Shown here piece by piece: positions 8,701 through 17,536 of a DNA stretch of 37,730 bases. The notes beneath the pieces were generated by a model. The model did no database searches. It was given only the letters and a program-made list of their open reading frames with translations, and was not told the origin of the DNA. Source of the stretch: Acholeplasmatales bacterium (GTDB taxonomy: Bacteria; Bacillota_I; Bacilli_A; Acholeplasmatales; Anaeroplasmataceae); assembly GCA_017449215.1 (NCBI GenBank), contig JAFSJY010000056.1:1-37730 (forward strand), read 5' to 3'. The position numbers and the translations under genes were made by a program. The first letter of the stretch is position 1, and each line of letters opens with the position of its first letter.

Positions 8701-8729
8701 TTGTTTAATTTTCTAATTAGTTATATAAT
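8701..8729 (+). promoter_or_regulatory. Sigma-A-type promoter for glgA-glgC
   Basis: TTGTTT (8701-8706), 17-base spacer, TATAAT (8724-8729). The expected start point is about 40 bases before the glgA ATG. No clear cre site was found around it. Confidence 0.75.
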
Positions 8730-8776
8730 AAGTAAAAGGAATTTTACTATTTATTTTAAGTTTTGAGGTGATTTAA

Positions 8777-10198
8777 ATGAAAGCATTAATTTGCGCAAGT
8801 GAAGGTGCTCCTTTTGCTAAGACTGGTGGACTAGCAGATGTAATCGGTGCATTACCAAAGGCGCTAAAGGAAAATGGATGCGACGCTAGAGTAATAATGC
8901 CATTTTACAAAAGAATTAAGGACCAAAACACTTCTTACTATTTAGGCTATGCCTATGTAAGATTAGGTCAAAGAATGGAATATGTTGGTATATTCCATGA
9001 GGAAAGAGACGGAATAGATTTCTATTTTGTTGATAATGATAAGTATTTCTATAGAGAAGGTCTATATGGATACAATGATGATGGAGAAAGATTTGCATTC
9101 TTTAACTTTGCAGTGCTTGAAGCACTAAAGGTTATTGGCTTCTTCCCAGATATCATTCATTGTAATGACTGGCAAACAGGCTTATTACCTTACATTTTAA
9201 AATGTAATTATTGGCAATATCCAGAATACAATAGAATAAAGACAGTATTTAGTATTCATAATATACAATATCAAGGAATATTCCCTCTTGATATGATGTC
9301 TATATTATATATTCCATATTCTTCTTCACTTGAATTTGATGGATGCATCAATTTCATGAAGACAGCAATTATTGAATCTGATTCAATCACTACTGTATCA
9401 CCAACATATAGAGATGAAACATTAACAGATTATTATGGATATAAGCTAAACAGTGTACTTGGAATGAGATATTTCAACTATATGGGTATCATTAATGGTA
9501 TCGATATTGATAAATACAATCCACAAACTGATAAGAACATCTATAAGAATTATAATATTAGAACATTTAAGAGTGGTAAGGCAGCTAATAAGAAGGCCTT
9601 ACTTGAGGACTTCGGTCTAGATTCAAGTGAGGACGTTCCTGTATTTGGTCTAGTATCTAGATTAGTAGATCAAAAGGGTATCGATTTATTAATGCCTATC
9701 ATTGATGATATTATTTATAACAGTAATGCTAAATTTATTCTAATGGGTTCAGGAGATGCAATTTATGAAAACTTCTTCCGTTCATTAGAGGGTAGATACC
9801 CAGATAGATTTAAATCATATATTGGATATTCAGATCCTGTAGCTCAAAAGATTTATGCAGGATGCGATATATTCCTAATGCCATCTAAATTTGAGCCTTG
9901 CGGATTAGGCCAAATGATTGCTATGAGATATGGTACTCTTCCACTTGTTAGAGAAACTGGTGGATTAAAGGATACAGTTCAGCCTTATAATCAATATACA
10001 GGTGAAGGAACAGGATTTACATTTACTAACTTTGATTCTTATGATTTAAAGGAAGTTATGTATCTTGCTATCTACTTATATAACAATGAAAGAGAAATCT
10101 TTAATTGTATGATTAAAAAGGCTATGGAAAAGGATTATAGCTGGAAGAATTCAGCAGCTATGTATCTTGAATTATTTACAAATTTAATGAATAGCTAG
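8777..10198 (+). CDS. glgA: Glycogen synthase (ADP-glucose, GT5)
   Basis: 473 aa, normal length. It extends alpha-1,4-glucan chains from ADP-glucose. The N-terminus has FAKTGGLADVIGALPKAL, containing the KTGGLADV donor-binding motif. HCNDWQTGLLP and VFSIHNIQYQG follow, and the C-terminal half has GLVSRLVDQKGIDLL and the SKFEPCGLGQM donor site. GAGGTG lies 7 bases before the ATG. glgC follows by 18 bases with its own strong AGGAGG site, so the two are co-transcribed: GlgC makes the substrate GlgA uses. No branching enzyme or phosphorylase lies in the window. Confidence 0.95.
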   Translation: MKALICASEGAPFAKTGGLADVIGALPKALKENGCDARVIMPFYKRIKDQNTSYYLGYAYVRLGQRMEYVGIFHEERDGIDFYFVDNDKYFYREGLYGYNDDGERFAFFNFAVLEALKVIGFFPDIIHCNDWQTGLLPYILKCNYWQYPEYNRIKTVFSIHNIQYQGIFPLDMMSILYIPYSSSLEFDGCINFMKTAIIESDSITTVSPTYRDETLTDYYGYKLNSVLGMRYFNYMGIINGIDIDKYNPQTDKNIYKNYNIRTFKSGKAANKKALLEDFGLDSSEDVPVFGLVSRLVDQKGIDLLMPIIDDIIYNSNAKFILMGSGDAIYENFFRSLEGRYPDRFKSYIGYSDPVAQKIYAGCDIFLMPSKFEPCGLGQMIAMRYGTLPLVRETGGLKDTVQPYNQYTGEGTGFTFTNFDSYDLKEVMYLAIYLYNNEREIFNCMIKKAMEKDYSWKNSAAMYLELFTNLMNS

Positions 10199-10216
10199 GA
10201 AATAGGAGGAAAATAT

Positions 10217-11446
10217 ATGGAAACATTAGCTTTAATTTTAGCTGGAGGACGTGGTTCTAGATTAGATATCTTATCTGAAAAGCGTAGTAAGCCAGCTGTA
10301 CCATTTGCTGGTAAATTTAGAATTATTGATTTCGCATTATCAAATTGTACAAATTCTGGAATTTACCAAATTGGTATCTTAACACAATACCTACCATTAT
10401 CATTAAACGAGCATATCGGTGTAGGTAAGCCTTGGGATTTAGACAGACGTGATTCATTCGTAACGCTTCTTCAGCCTAACAACTCATGGTATGAAGGTAC
10501 TGCAGATGCTATTAGAAAGAATATTGAATTCGTAAAGAGATATGCATCTAAGTATGTTCTAATCTTATCAGGTGACCACATCTATAAGATGGATTATTCA
10601 AAGATGATTGAGCAGCATAAGAAAACTGGTGCTGATTTAACAATCGCAGCAAAGATTGTTCCTATGGAGGAAGCATCTAGATTCGGTATCCTAGAAACTG
10701 ATGAAACATTAAGAATTAAAAAGTTCGTAGAAAAACCAAAAGAGCCAAAATCAAATAAGGCATCTATGGGTATCTATGTATTCTCAACTCAAGCATTAAT
10801 TGACGCTATTGAGGCTCATCCAGATATTAAAGACTTAGACTTTGGTATGCATATCATTCCTGATATGATAAAGAATAAGAAGGTTTATGCCTATGAATAT
10901 TATGATTACTGGAAGGATGTAGGAACATATGATTCATATGTTGAAGCTAACCTTGAATTATGTCATGATACTTCATTAGATTTATATGACAGTAAGTGGA
11001 AGATTTATACTAAGTCTGAAGATTTACCTCCAGTTAAGGTAGGCGAAAAGGCAAACATTACTACTTCTTTAGTATCTAATGGTTGTCATATTGAAGGTAC
11101 AGTTATTGAATCTGTATTATCTCCAGGTGTAGTTGTTGGTGAAGGCTCAACAATTAAGCATTCAGTAATCTTAAATGATGTAGTTATCGGTAAGAACTGC
11201 TGTATTGAAAACACAATTATTGATAAGGAAACAGTAATTGGTGATAATTCAAAGATTGGTTATGGTGATGATTACACTGCAAATAAGGATAATCCAAAGG
11301 TATTATCTTCTGGTTTAAATGTAATTGGTAAGAAATTAATTTTACCAGAAGGCTTAGTAGTAGAAAGAAATGTACGTATTTTCTCTTCTTCTAATCCTAA
11401 GGAATTAAATGTAAAGCATTTAAAATCTGGCGAAACATTAAAGTAA
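10217..11446 (+). CDS. glgC: Glucose-1-phosphate adenylyltransferase
   Basis: 409 aa. It makes ADP-glucose and PPi from ATP and glucose-1-phosphate, the committed step of glycogen synthesis. N-terminal nucleotidyltransferase domain: GGRGSRLDILSEKRSKPAV, FRIIDFALSNCTNSGI, and WYEGTADAIRKN around the glucose-1-phosphate/ATP site; FVEKPKEPK is the sugar-phosphate loop and YWKDVGTYDSY is also typical. From about residue 280 a left-handed beta-helix is seen (hexapeptide pattern VVVGEGSTIKHSVIL, VVIGKNCCIENTII). Only one subunit type is present here, and no separate glgD follows. It ends at a strong terminator. Confidence 0.96.
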   Translation: METLALILAGGRGSRLDILSEKRSKPAVPFAGKFRIIDFALSNCTNSGIYQIGILTQYLPLSLNEHIGVGKPWDLDRRDSFVTLLQPNNSWYEGTADAIRKNIEFVKRYASKYVLILSGDHIYKMDYSKMIEQHKKTGADLTIAAKIVPMEEASRFGILETDETLRIKKFVEKPKEPKSNKASMGIYVFSTQALIDAIEAHPDIKDLDFGMHIIPDMIKNKKVYAYEYYDYWKDVGTYDSYVEANLELCHDTSLDLYDSKWKIYTKSEDLPPVKVGEKANITTSLVSNGCHIEGTVIESVLSPGVVVGEGSTIKHSVILNDVVIGKNCCIENTIIDKETVIGDNSKIGYGDDYTANKDNPKVLSSGLNVIGKKLILPEGLVVERNVRIFSSSNPKELNVKHLKSGETLK

Positions 11447-11451
11447 AGACG

Positions 11452-11483
11452 ATGGTCACGAAAGTGACCATTTTTCTTTTTTT
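11452..11483 (+). terminator. Rho-independent terminator of glgA-glgC
   Basis: ATGGTCAC (11452-11459), a GAAA tetraloop, GTGACCAT (11464-11471), then TTTTTCTTTTTTT. A textbook structure 5 bases after the glgC stop. Confidence 0.95.
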
Positions 11484-11505
11484 GATAGAATACTAATTAT
11501 ATTTA

Positions 11506-11514
11506 TGATATAAT
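11506..11514 (+). promoter_or_regulatory. Extended -10 promoter of apt
   Basis: TGATATAAT (TGn + TATAAT at 11509-11514), 25 bases before the apt start. A TTGATA at 11482-11487 is 21 bases upstream, too far for an ideal -35; the extended -10 would compensate. Confidence 0.6.
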
Positions 11515-11539
11515 TATTTAGTAACTCGGAGGATTAATC

Positions 11540-12064
11540 ATGAACATTAAAGATTATATATATGACGTACCTAACTTTCCAAAGGAAGGAATAGTATTTA
11601 AGGATATCACACCTATCTGTGATAATGGTGAAGCATTCAAGTATGTAACAAAGGAATTAGCTAAATTTGCTAAGTCTTGCGGTGCTACTCATATCGTATC
11701 ACCTGAATCAAGAGGCTTCATTTTTGGATGTCCAGTTTCTACAGAATTAGGTATTGGCTTTGTTCCTGTAAGAAAGCCAGGTAAGCTACCTAGAGCTGTT
11801 ATTTCTGAGGAATACGAGCTTGAATATGGTAAGAATGTATTATGTATTCACGCTGATGCCTTAAAGAAGGGTGATAAGGTAGTTGTTATTGATGATCTTT
11901 TAGCAACTGGTGGAACATTAAAGGCTGCTATCAATTTAGCTGAAAAGCTAGGTGCTGAGGTAGTTGGTGTTGCATGTGTAATTGAATTATTAGGTCTTGG
12001 TGGTAAGGACGTAGTAAAGGGCTACAATTACAAGTGCTTAATTGAAGATACAGAGGAAATGTAA
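11540..12064 (+). CDS. apt: Adenine phosphoribosyltransferase
   Basis: 174 aa, standard length. It salvages adenine with PRPP to AMP. It opens with the Apt signature YDVPNFPKEGIVFKDITP. IVSPESRGFIFGCPV is the flexible-loop region, and VVVIDDLLATGGTLKAA is the PRPP-binding motif. The ribosome binding site is CGGAGG. It is monocistronic, with its own promoter and a terminator shared with the convergent helicase gene. In Bacilli apt often sits beside relA or recJ; neither is adjacent here. Confidence 0.97.
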   Translation: MNIKDYIYDVPNFPKEGIVFKDITPICDNGEAFKYVTKELAKFAKSCGATHIVSPESRGFIFGCPVSTELGIGFVPVRKPGKLPRAVISEEYELEYGKNVLCIHADALKKGDKVVVIDDLLATGGTLKAAINLAEKLGAEVVGVACVIELLGLGGKDVVKGYNYKCLIEDTEEM

Positions 12065-12068
12065 CTAA

Positions 12069-12094
12069 AAAAGGGACTTAGTCCCTTTTAATTT
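12069..12094. terminator. Bidirectional terminator between apt and the cshB-type helicase
   Basis: AAAAGGGAC (12069-12077), TTA loop, GTCCCTTTT (12081-12089), then TTAATTTTT. The A-run on the left gives a T-run on the minus strand, so the structure can serve both convergent genes. Confidence 0.9.
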
Positions 12095-13435
12095 TTATAA
12101 AGAAGTTCGCTTATCAACCTTTGGTTTAGCGTGTCTCTTCTTCTTATTCTTCATATCGTTTCTTTTTAATCTTTGAGCAAGCTCTTCTATTTGAGCTTGT
12201 CTTTTTTTCTTATATCCAGGCTTTTTCTCAGTCTTAGGAATATATTTAGCAGCTTCCTTCTGATAATCAGTTTTAGGCTTAATTCTTTGTGCTCTAGTAT
12301 TTCTACCCTTATATTCTATTACCTCACCATTTTTAAGCTCGTAATATTTAGGCTTAATACCCTTAGCATTTAAATTATCTAAATATTCATCGTCTAATTC
12401 GTCATATAAAGAATATACAATACCATCTAGATGCATTCTTCCTGTTCTTCCTGATCTATGTAAATAGAATTCATAATCGGTTGGAAGCTCATAATTAATA
12501 ATATGAGATACACCCTCAATATCAATTCCTCTAGCAGCTAGGTCAGTTGCCACAATAAATTGATATTTTAATGCTTTAGCATCATTTAATACTCTTTTTC
12601 TTTCTCTTGGTGATAAATCACCATGCATAGTTCCAACAAAATATCCAAGACTTGTTAATTTAGATGAAACAACATTAACTGTTTCCTTTTTATTAACAAA
12701 GATAATACATAAATATGGATTAATAGTTTCAAGTAATCCTACTAATACATCTAATCTATCCTTATGCTTAAGAGGTAACCATATATGATCAATCTTTGTA
12801 TCATTTGTATTGTTAATATCAATCTTAGATACATTAGTCATATATTTCTTTAGGAAAGGCTCAATTGATATAGCTATAGTTGCACTAAAGAACATAAGCT
12901 TAGCTTCATTTGATACTGATAATACATTATCAACATCATCTAGGAAGCCTTCCTCAAATGTCATATCTACCTCATCTACTACTACATATTTAGATGTATA
13001 AACCTTTAAAGCATTTGTTGTTATAGATAAATCCTTAATCTTACCTGGAGTACCAATTACAATATGAGGCTGACTTTTATTTAATTTTTCTATTTCACGC
13101 TCTCTATCAGATCCACTTACAAATAATTTAATATTAATTGTCTTATCTGAAAATGAAGCAATATGCTGAGCCATCTTATAAATTTGAGTAGCTAGCTCTC
13201 TAGTTGGAGCGATAATAGTTGCGAAAATATCATTTGAATTAGGGTCTAAATCATTAAAAATAGGTATTAAGAAAGCGTGAGTTTTTCCAGAACCAGTTTT
13301 AGATTTAGCTAAAATATTCTTACCAGATTTAATTTCATTAAATACTTCCTTTTGAACAGGAGTAAACTCAGTAAACTTTAAATCATTTAAGGCTCTAACG
13401 ATATAATCCTTTAATTCATATCCATCAAATTTCAT
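12095..13435 (-). CDS. cshB: DEAD-box RNA helicase, CshB type
   Basis: 446 aa. ATP-dependent RNA remodelling, by family in cold adaptation and ribosome assembly. Motifs: Q-motif FTEFTPVQKEVF, motif I AKSKTGSGKT, Ia PTRELA, motif II DEVD (not the usual DEAD), motif III SAT, motif V ATDLAARGID, motif VI HRSGRTGRM. The C-terminal tail is basic, with KKPGYKKKR close to the KPGYKKK tail of Bacillus CshB; length also matches (about 440). GGAGG lies 9 bases before the ATG. It lies 53 bases downstream of dinB on the same strand and may be read from the same transcript. Confidence 0.85.
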   Translation of the reverse strand: MKFDGYELKDYIVRALNDLKFTEFTPVQKEVFNEIKSGKNILAKSKTGSGKTHAFLIPIFNDLDPNSNDIFATIIAPTRELATQIYKMAQHIASFSDKTINIKLFVSGSDREREIEKLNKSQPHIVIGTPGKIKDLSITTNALKVYTSKYVVVDEVDMTFEEGFLDDVDNVLSVSNEAKLMFFSATIAISIEPFLKKYMTNVSKIDINNTNDTKIDHIWLPLKHKDRLDVLVGLLETINPYLCIIFVNKKETVNVVSSKLTSLGYFVGTMHGDLSPRERKRVLNDAKALKYQFIVATDLAARGIDIEGVSHIINYELPTDYEFYLHRSGRTGRMHLDGIVYSLYDELDDEYLDNLNAKGIKPKYYELKNGEVIEYKGRNTRAQRIKPKTDYQKEAAKYIPKTEKKPGYKKKRQAQIEELAQRLKRNDMKNKKKRHAKPKVDKRTSL

Positions 13436-13488
13436 ATTTCAAACCTCCAATCTCATTTATTCTATCAAAACAAAATAAGAAAAACAAA

Positions 13489-14685
13489 CTATTTTTCATT
13501 CTTTTTTATGAATAAAGCTTTATCTCCATATTTACTTTGGAATTCTTTAATCATTTTATTAATTTCATTTTCCTTTTCAAGCTTATCACTTATATTAAAT
13601 AAGTTATGCTCAAGTGGTAATTCTTCCTTAGTTAATAAATTAGATACACCAATACCTAATAATCTATAATCCTTACCATCTATAAAATTATCCTCTAATA
13701 ATTCCATAGCAATATCATTTATATAAATTAAATCATCAGTATATTCATTTAAGCTTCTTTGTCTTGTGATAGTATTAAATGTAGAATCTCTTAATGTAAT
13801 AGTAACTGTTTTAGTAAAATATTTATATTTCTTCATTTTATTAACAACAGATCTAATCATCTTTCTTAGCTCTAGGGCACAATCCTCTATTAATACCTTA
13901 GGTATATCATATGTTTCAGATTCTGATATAGACTTAGAATCTGCATATCTATTAGGCTCTACTACATCACTAGATTTACCATTAATAGCGTTAGTTGCGT
14001 ATTCATATGAATTAATACCAATTAAATCAATGATTTTATCCTTATTATTAATATCCATAAAATCACCAATTGTTTTAATACCATTTTCTATTAATCTAGG
14101 CCAAGTCTTTTTACCAATACCAAAAATATCAGAAACAGATAAAGGATATAATATTTTACTTACCTCTCTTTTTCTAATAACAGTAACACCTAATGGCTTT
14201 TTAATATCACTACCCATTTTAGCTAAAAATAATGTAGGTGCTATACCTATTGAGCAAGGTAGCTTATATTCTCCTAATAATCTTTCTTGGATTTCCTTAG
14301 CTATAACTAAAGGATGTCTTTTTTTAGAGGCCTCTGTCATATCAGCATATAATTCATCAATTGAAGCTACCTCTATTAAATCTGTATATTCCTTTATTAA
14401 ATCTACAAATTTATGATGGTAATATTTATAATCATTAAAATTAGGCTGTATTATAATTAATCCAGGTAAAAGCTTCATTGCCTCATTTTGAGGCATTGCA
14501 CTATGAATGCCATATTTTCTAGCCTCGTAGGAAGCTGTAGATAATACACCCTTTGTTGAGTTTTCTCTACCTATAGCAAATGCTTTTCCTCTTAATTCTG
14601 GATTTTTGATACAAGCAACGCTACAAAAAAAAGCATTCATATCAATGTGAAATATAATTTTTGCATGATTACTACCTTTTTCCAC
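13489..14685 (-). CDS. dinB: DNA polymerase IV (Y family)
   Basis: 398 aa. Translesion DNA polymerase. The catalytic N-terminus reads FHIDMNAFFCSVACIKNP (first metal-binding Asp). The palm has VASIDELYADMTE with the SxDE pair, and IGIAPTLFLAKMGSDIKKP follows; the helix-hairpin-helix of the thumb is at KILYPLSVSDIFGIGKKT. The little-finger domain covers the last ~110 aa. No clear beta-clamp box could be named at the C-terminus. The start is GTG at 14685, with AAGGA 9 bases upstream; no better in-frame ATG exists. A TATAAT lies about 30 bases further upstream but without a good -35. Confidence 0.94.
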   Translation of the reverse strand: MEKGSNHAKIIFHIDMNAFFCSVACIKNPELRGKAFAIGRENSTKGVLSTASYEARKYGIHSAMPQNEAMKLLPGLIIIQPNFNDYKYYHHKFVDLIKEYTDLIEVASIDELYADMTEASKKRHPLVIAKEIQERLLGEYKLPCSIGIAPTLFLAKMGSDIKKPLGVTVIRKREVSKILYPLSVSDIFGIGKKTWPRLIENGIKTIGDFMDINNKDKIIDLIGINSYEYATNAINGKSSDVVEPNRYADSKSISESETYDIPKVLIEDCALELRKMIRSVVNKMKKYKYFTKTVTITLRDSTFNTITRQRSLNEYTDDLIYINDIAMELLEDNFIDGKDYRLLGIGVSNLLTKEELPLEHNLFNISDKLEKENEINKMIKEFQSKYGDKALFIKKNEK

Positions 14686-14771
14686 GTTACATCTTCCTTT
14701 TTTTCGAAATTTATATTATAATAATCTAGATTGATTAAATTATATCATTTTTTGGTTGGTAGGTGAAGATT

Positions 14772-14969
14772 GTGTCTAATAAGAAAAACAAAAACAAGAG
14801 TAAGAACAGTTTTTCAAGCAAATACGAGGTTGATAAAAAGGAAGATAGATATGACAACCCTGTAAAATCAAAAGCAGGTAAAATCATCATCGTAACTTTA
14901 GCATTCGCAATGATTGCAGGTTCAATTTTCGCTCTTGTATGGGCTATCGTAAACAGCATTTTACATTAA
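14772..14969 (+). CDS. Small single-span membrane protein, unknown function
   Basis: 65 aa. The start is taken as the GTG at 14772 (MSNKKNKNK), because AGGTGA sits 6 bases upstream; the GTG at 14763 lies within that site. The first ~40 residues are strongly basic and polar, followed by one hydrophobic segment (IIIVTLAFAMIAGSIFALVW), giving a tail-anchored type protein with its charged part in the cytosol. It is divergent from dinB and followed by a terminator. A real gene by ribosome binding site, composition and terminator, but no family is recognised. Confidence 0.7.
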   Translation: MSNKKNKNKSKNSFSSKYEVDKKEDRYDNPVKSKAGKIIIVTLAFAMIAGSIFALVWAIVNSILH

Positions 14970-14973
14970 TTTT

Positions 14974-14997
14974 AAAGCACCACAATGTGGCGCTTTT
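14974..14997 (+). terminator. Terminator after the small membrane protein gene
   Basis: AAAGC/GCTTT (14974-14978 with 14992-14996) and CCAC/GTGG (14980-14983 with 14987-14990), with one A-C mismatch and an AAT loop, then a T-rich stretch. The HAD gene's ribosome binding site follows only 7 bases later, so some read-through into it is likely. Confidence 0.75.
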
Positions 14998-15011
14998 ATT
15001 TTAGGAGTTAT

Positions 15012-15821
15012 ATGATTAAAATAGTAACAATTGATTTAGATGGTACATTATTTGATCCAGCGAAGAATGTATCAGAGGAAAATAGAATAGCAATCAATAA
15101 ATGTAAGGAATTAGGCGTTAAAATTGTTCTAGCAACAGGAAGACCAATTTCTGGCGTAAAGCCCTTATTAGATGATTTAGGATTAAATACTAATAATGAT
15201 TATGTAATCCTATATAATGGCGCTAAAATCATTAATTGTGGCACTAATGAGGTTATTTATACATCTAATATTTATGGTAAAGATGTTAAAGAATTATATG
15301 AAGAATCTAAAAGATTAAAGGTCTTCTTCCATGCCTTTAGAGTTAATGGTGAATTAATAACACCAATGCATAATCCTTATACTGATGTAGAGGCAACAAT
15401 TAATAATGTTAAGGATAATTATCATGATATAGTATCATTAAATGATAATGACTTATTCTTAAAGGCGATGATGGTTGGAGATACTGATGACGTTACTAGA
15501 ATAATGACTGAGGTAAATCCTAAATATAAGGAAGAATATTCAATGCTTAGATCATCTAGAATATTCCTAGAATTCCTAGAAAAGCATACATCTAAGGGTG
15601 AAGCATTAAAGGCTTTAGCTAAATATTTAAATATCAGTATTGATGAAACAATGGCAATTGGTGATGCCGGAAATGATATTCCAATGATTAAGGAAGCTAA
15701 GATTGGTGTAGCTATGGAAAATGCATTCCCAGAGGTATTAAAGGTTGCCGATTATATAACTTCTTCTAATAAAGAATCAGGAGTAGCTAAAGCTTTAAAT
15801 AAGTTCATTATAGAAAAGTAA
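15012..15821 (+). CDS. HAD-superfamily phosphatase, Cof/YwpJ type
   Basis: 269 aa. The start is the ATG at 15012 (MIKIVTIDLDGTLFDP): AGGAG is 4 bases upstream, whereas the longer frame from 14985 begins inside the preceding terminator. HAD motif I is DLDGTLFDP (nucleophile and acid Asp), motif II is ATGRP, and motifs III/IV are KGEALKALA and GDAGNDIPMI. Between them is a C2-type cap, which identifies the Cof subfamily. These enzymes dephosphorylate sugar phosphates, FMN precursors or other small phosphates; the substrate cannot be told. It ends at a strong terminator shared with recN. Confidence 0.9.
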   Translation: MIKIVTIDLDGTLFDPAKNVSEENRIAINKCKELGVKIVLATGRPISGVKPLLDDLGLNTNNDYVILYNGAKIINCGTNEVIYTSNIYGKDVKELYEESKRLKVFFHAFRVNGELITPMHNPYTDVEATINNVKDNYHDIVSLNDNDLFLKAMMVGDTDDVTRIMTEVNPKYKEEYSMLRSSRIFLEFLEKHTSKGEALKALAKYLNISIDETMAIGDAGNDIPMIKEAKIGVAMENAFPEVLKVADYITSSNKESGVAKALNKFIIEK

Positions 15822-15848
15822 AAATGGTTCCAAATTGAACCATTTTTT
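15821..15848. terminator. Bidirectional terminator between the HAD gene and recN
   Basis: AAAATGGTTC (15821-15830), loop CAAATT, GAACCATTTT (15837-15846) and further T. The leading A-run gives a T-run on the minus strand, so it can also end the recN transcript. Confidence 0.9.
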
Positions 15849-15859
15849 ATGCTATTCAA

Positions 15860-17536
15860 CTACTTATTAGAAATTAATTCCTTGGCATGTTCAAGTGCAT
15901 ATAAAGAAATAGTATCTCCTGATAGCATCTTAGCTATTTCTTCTACTCTTTCTTCATTTTCTAAATACTTAAAATTAGTTTTAGTTCTACCATCAACTAT
16001 ATCCTTATAGATATAGATATGATTATCACCCTTAGCCGCTACCTGTGGTAGATGTGTAATACATAATACCTGTATTTTTTTAGATATATTATGCATCTTA
16101 TTTGCTATCTTTAAGGCAGTCTTACCTGATACACCAGTATCTATTTCATCAAATACCTCTAAGGATATTGAATTATCATTTAATAAATATGTCTTTAGCG
16201 CAAGCATCATTCTTGATGCTTCACCACCAGATGCTACCTTAGATAAAGAATGTAGTGGTTCACCACTATTAAATGATACATAAAAATCTATAATATCTAC
16301 ACCATTATCGTTAAATATAGCTTTATTATAAAAATCAGAATAATCTACATCATTAAATTTTACCTCAAATTTAGTTGAATCTAAATCTAAATCAACACAT
16401 TCCTTAACTATTGCTTTACTTAATTCAATAGACTTTTTCTTTCTATATTCAGTTAATTTAATAGATGAAGCTTTTAGCTTTTCAAATGATTTTTTTAATT
16501 CATTTTCCTTTTCCTTTAAAACCTCATCATAATTTAAGGCCATATCTATTTCAAGTGTAATTTCCTCTAAATGCTTTAAAAGCTCTTCTACACTCATCTT
16601 ATATTTATCCTTAGCTTTATTAATATCATTTAATCTTTCTATAGATAAATTTAATTCATCCTGATCAAAATCTAAGCCTCTTATAGCCTTAGCTATATTA
16701 TCTTTAATTTCAGATGAAATATAATATGAATCTAATAGCTTAGATGCCATATCCTTAAAATCCTTATCGTATTCAGATATATTTTCTAAGCTTTTAGCAG
16801 CATCATATAAGCTATCAATCGAAGACATTTCATTATTTAATACATCATATGCTGAATTTAATCCATTAGATATCTTATCAAAATTAGATAATCTTGAAAC
16901 CTTTTCATTTAATTCATCATCAATACCTATATATAAATCTAGAGCTTCTATTTCTTCCTTTTCATACTTTAAGAAGTCTAGCTTTTGTGTTGCGTTCTTT
17001 TGATTCTTCTTTATCTTATCTACTACACTATAGGCATTATTATATTCATATAATGCTTTAATATATGAATCAGTAAGTTTATCAAATGTTTTATCATTTT
17101 TAGGATCTAAAAATGTTAAATATTCATCTGGATTAAATAATTTATATGTATCATTTTGAACATGAATATCTGCTAACTTTTTTGATATTTGTTTTAGAGA
17201 TGTTAATGTGATATTTACATCATTAACCTTAATTGTATTTCTAGATTCAGTTATTTCTCTTACTATTTTAATAGTCTCGTTTTTTGGAATAGATAAGGAT
17301 TCAAATAAATCATCAAGCTCATTATTATAATCAAAAATACCATAAACAATAGCCTTAGATTTACCATATCTAATCATATCTGAATCAGCTCTTGAGCCTA
17401 AAAGTAAAGATATTGTATCAATAATTAATGACTTACCCGCACCAGTTTCACCGGTTAGGACAGTCATTCCGTTATTAAAATTAATATTTAAATCTTCAAT
17501 TATTGCAAAATCCTTTACATTAAGCTCTCTTATCAT
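15860..17536 (-). CDS. recN: DNA repair ATPase RecN
   Basis: 558 aa, normal length. SMC-like protein of double-strand-break repair. The N-terminal Walker A is GETGAGKS (about residue 30), with FAIIEDLNINF before it. The central ~300 aa are coiled coil, rich in K, E, L and D. The C-terminal ABC signature is SGGEASRMMLALK, Walker B is LEVFDEIDTGVSG, and CITHLPQVAAKGDNH follows as the H-loop/D-loop region. AGGAAG lies 8 bases before the ATG, inside the end of tlyA; the genes overlap by 17 bases. It is the last gene of the nusB operon. Confidence 0.97.
   Translation of the reverse strand: MIRELNVKDFAIIEDLNINFNNGMTVLTGETGAGKSLIIDTISLLLGSRADSDMIRYGKSKAIVYGIFDYNNELDDLFESLSIPKNETIKIVREITESRNTIKVNDVNITLTSLKQISKKLADIHVQNDTYKLFNPDEYLTFLDPKNDKTFDKLTDSYIKALYEYNNAYSVVDKIKKNQKNATQKLDFLKYEKEEIEALDLYIGIDDELNEKVSRLSNFDKISNGLNSAYDVLNNEMSSIDSLYDAAKSLENISEYDKDFKDMASKLLDSYYISSEIKDNIAKAIRGLDFDQDELNLSIERLNDINKAKDKYKMSVEELLKHLEEITLEIDMALNYDEVLKEKENELKKSFEKLKASSIKLTEYRKKKSIELSKAIVKECVDLDLDSTKFEVKFNDVDYSDFYNKAIFNDNGVDIIDFYVSFNSGEPLHSLSKVASGGEASRMMLALKTYLLNDNSISLEVFDEIDTGVSGKTALKIANKMHNISKKIQVLCITHLPQVAAKGDNHIYIYKDIVDGRTKTNFKYLENEERVEEIAKMLSGDTISLYALEHAKELISNK

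Noticed and set aside
13766-14416. 216-aa open frame on the plus strand
   Set aside because: It lies fully antisense to dinB, whose motifs are intact. Its composition is that of a reverse-strand shadow, and no ribosome binding site was seen.
14735-14959. 74-aa minus-strand frame opposite the small membrane protein
   Set aside because: It has no ribosome binding site, and the plus-strand frame has one plus a terminator; the Phe/Leu-rich text is the shadow of Lys-rich codons.
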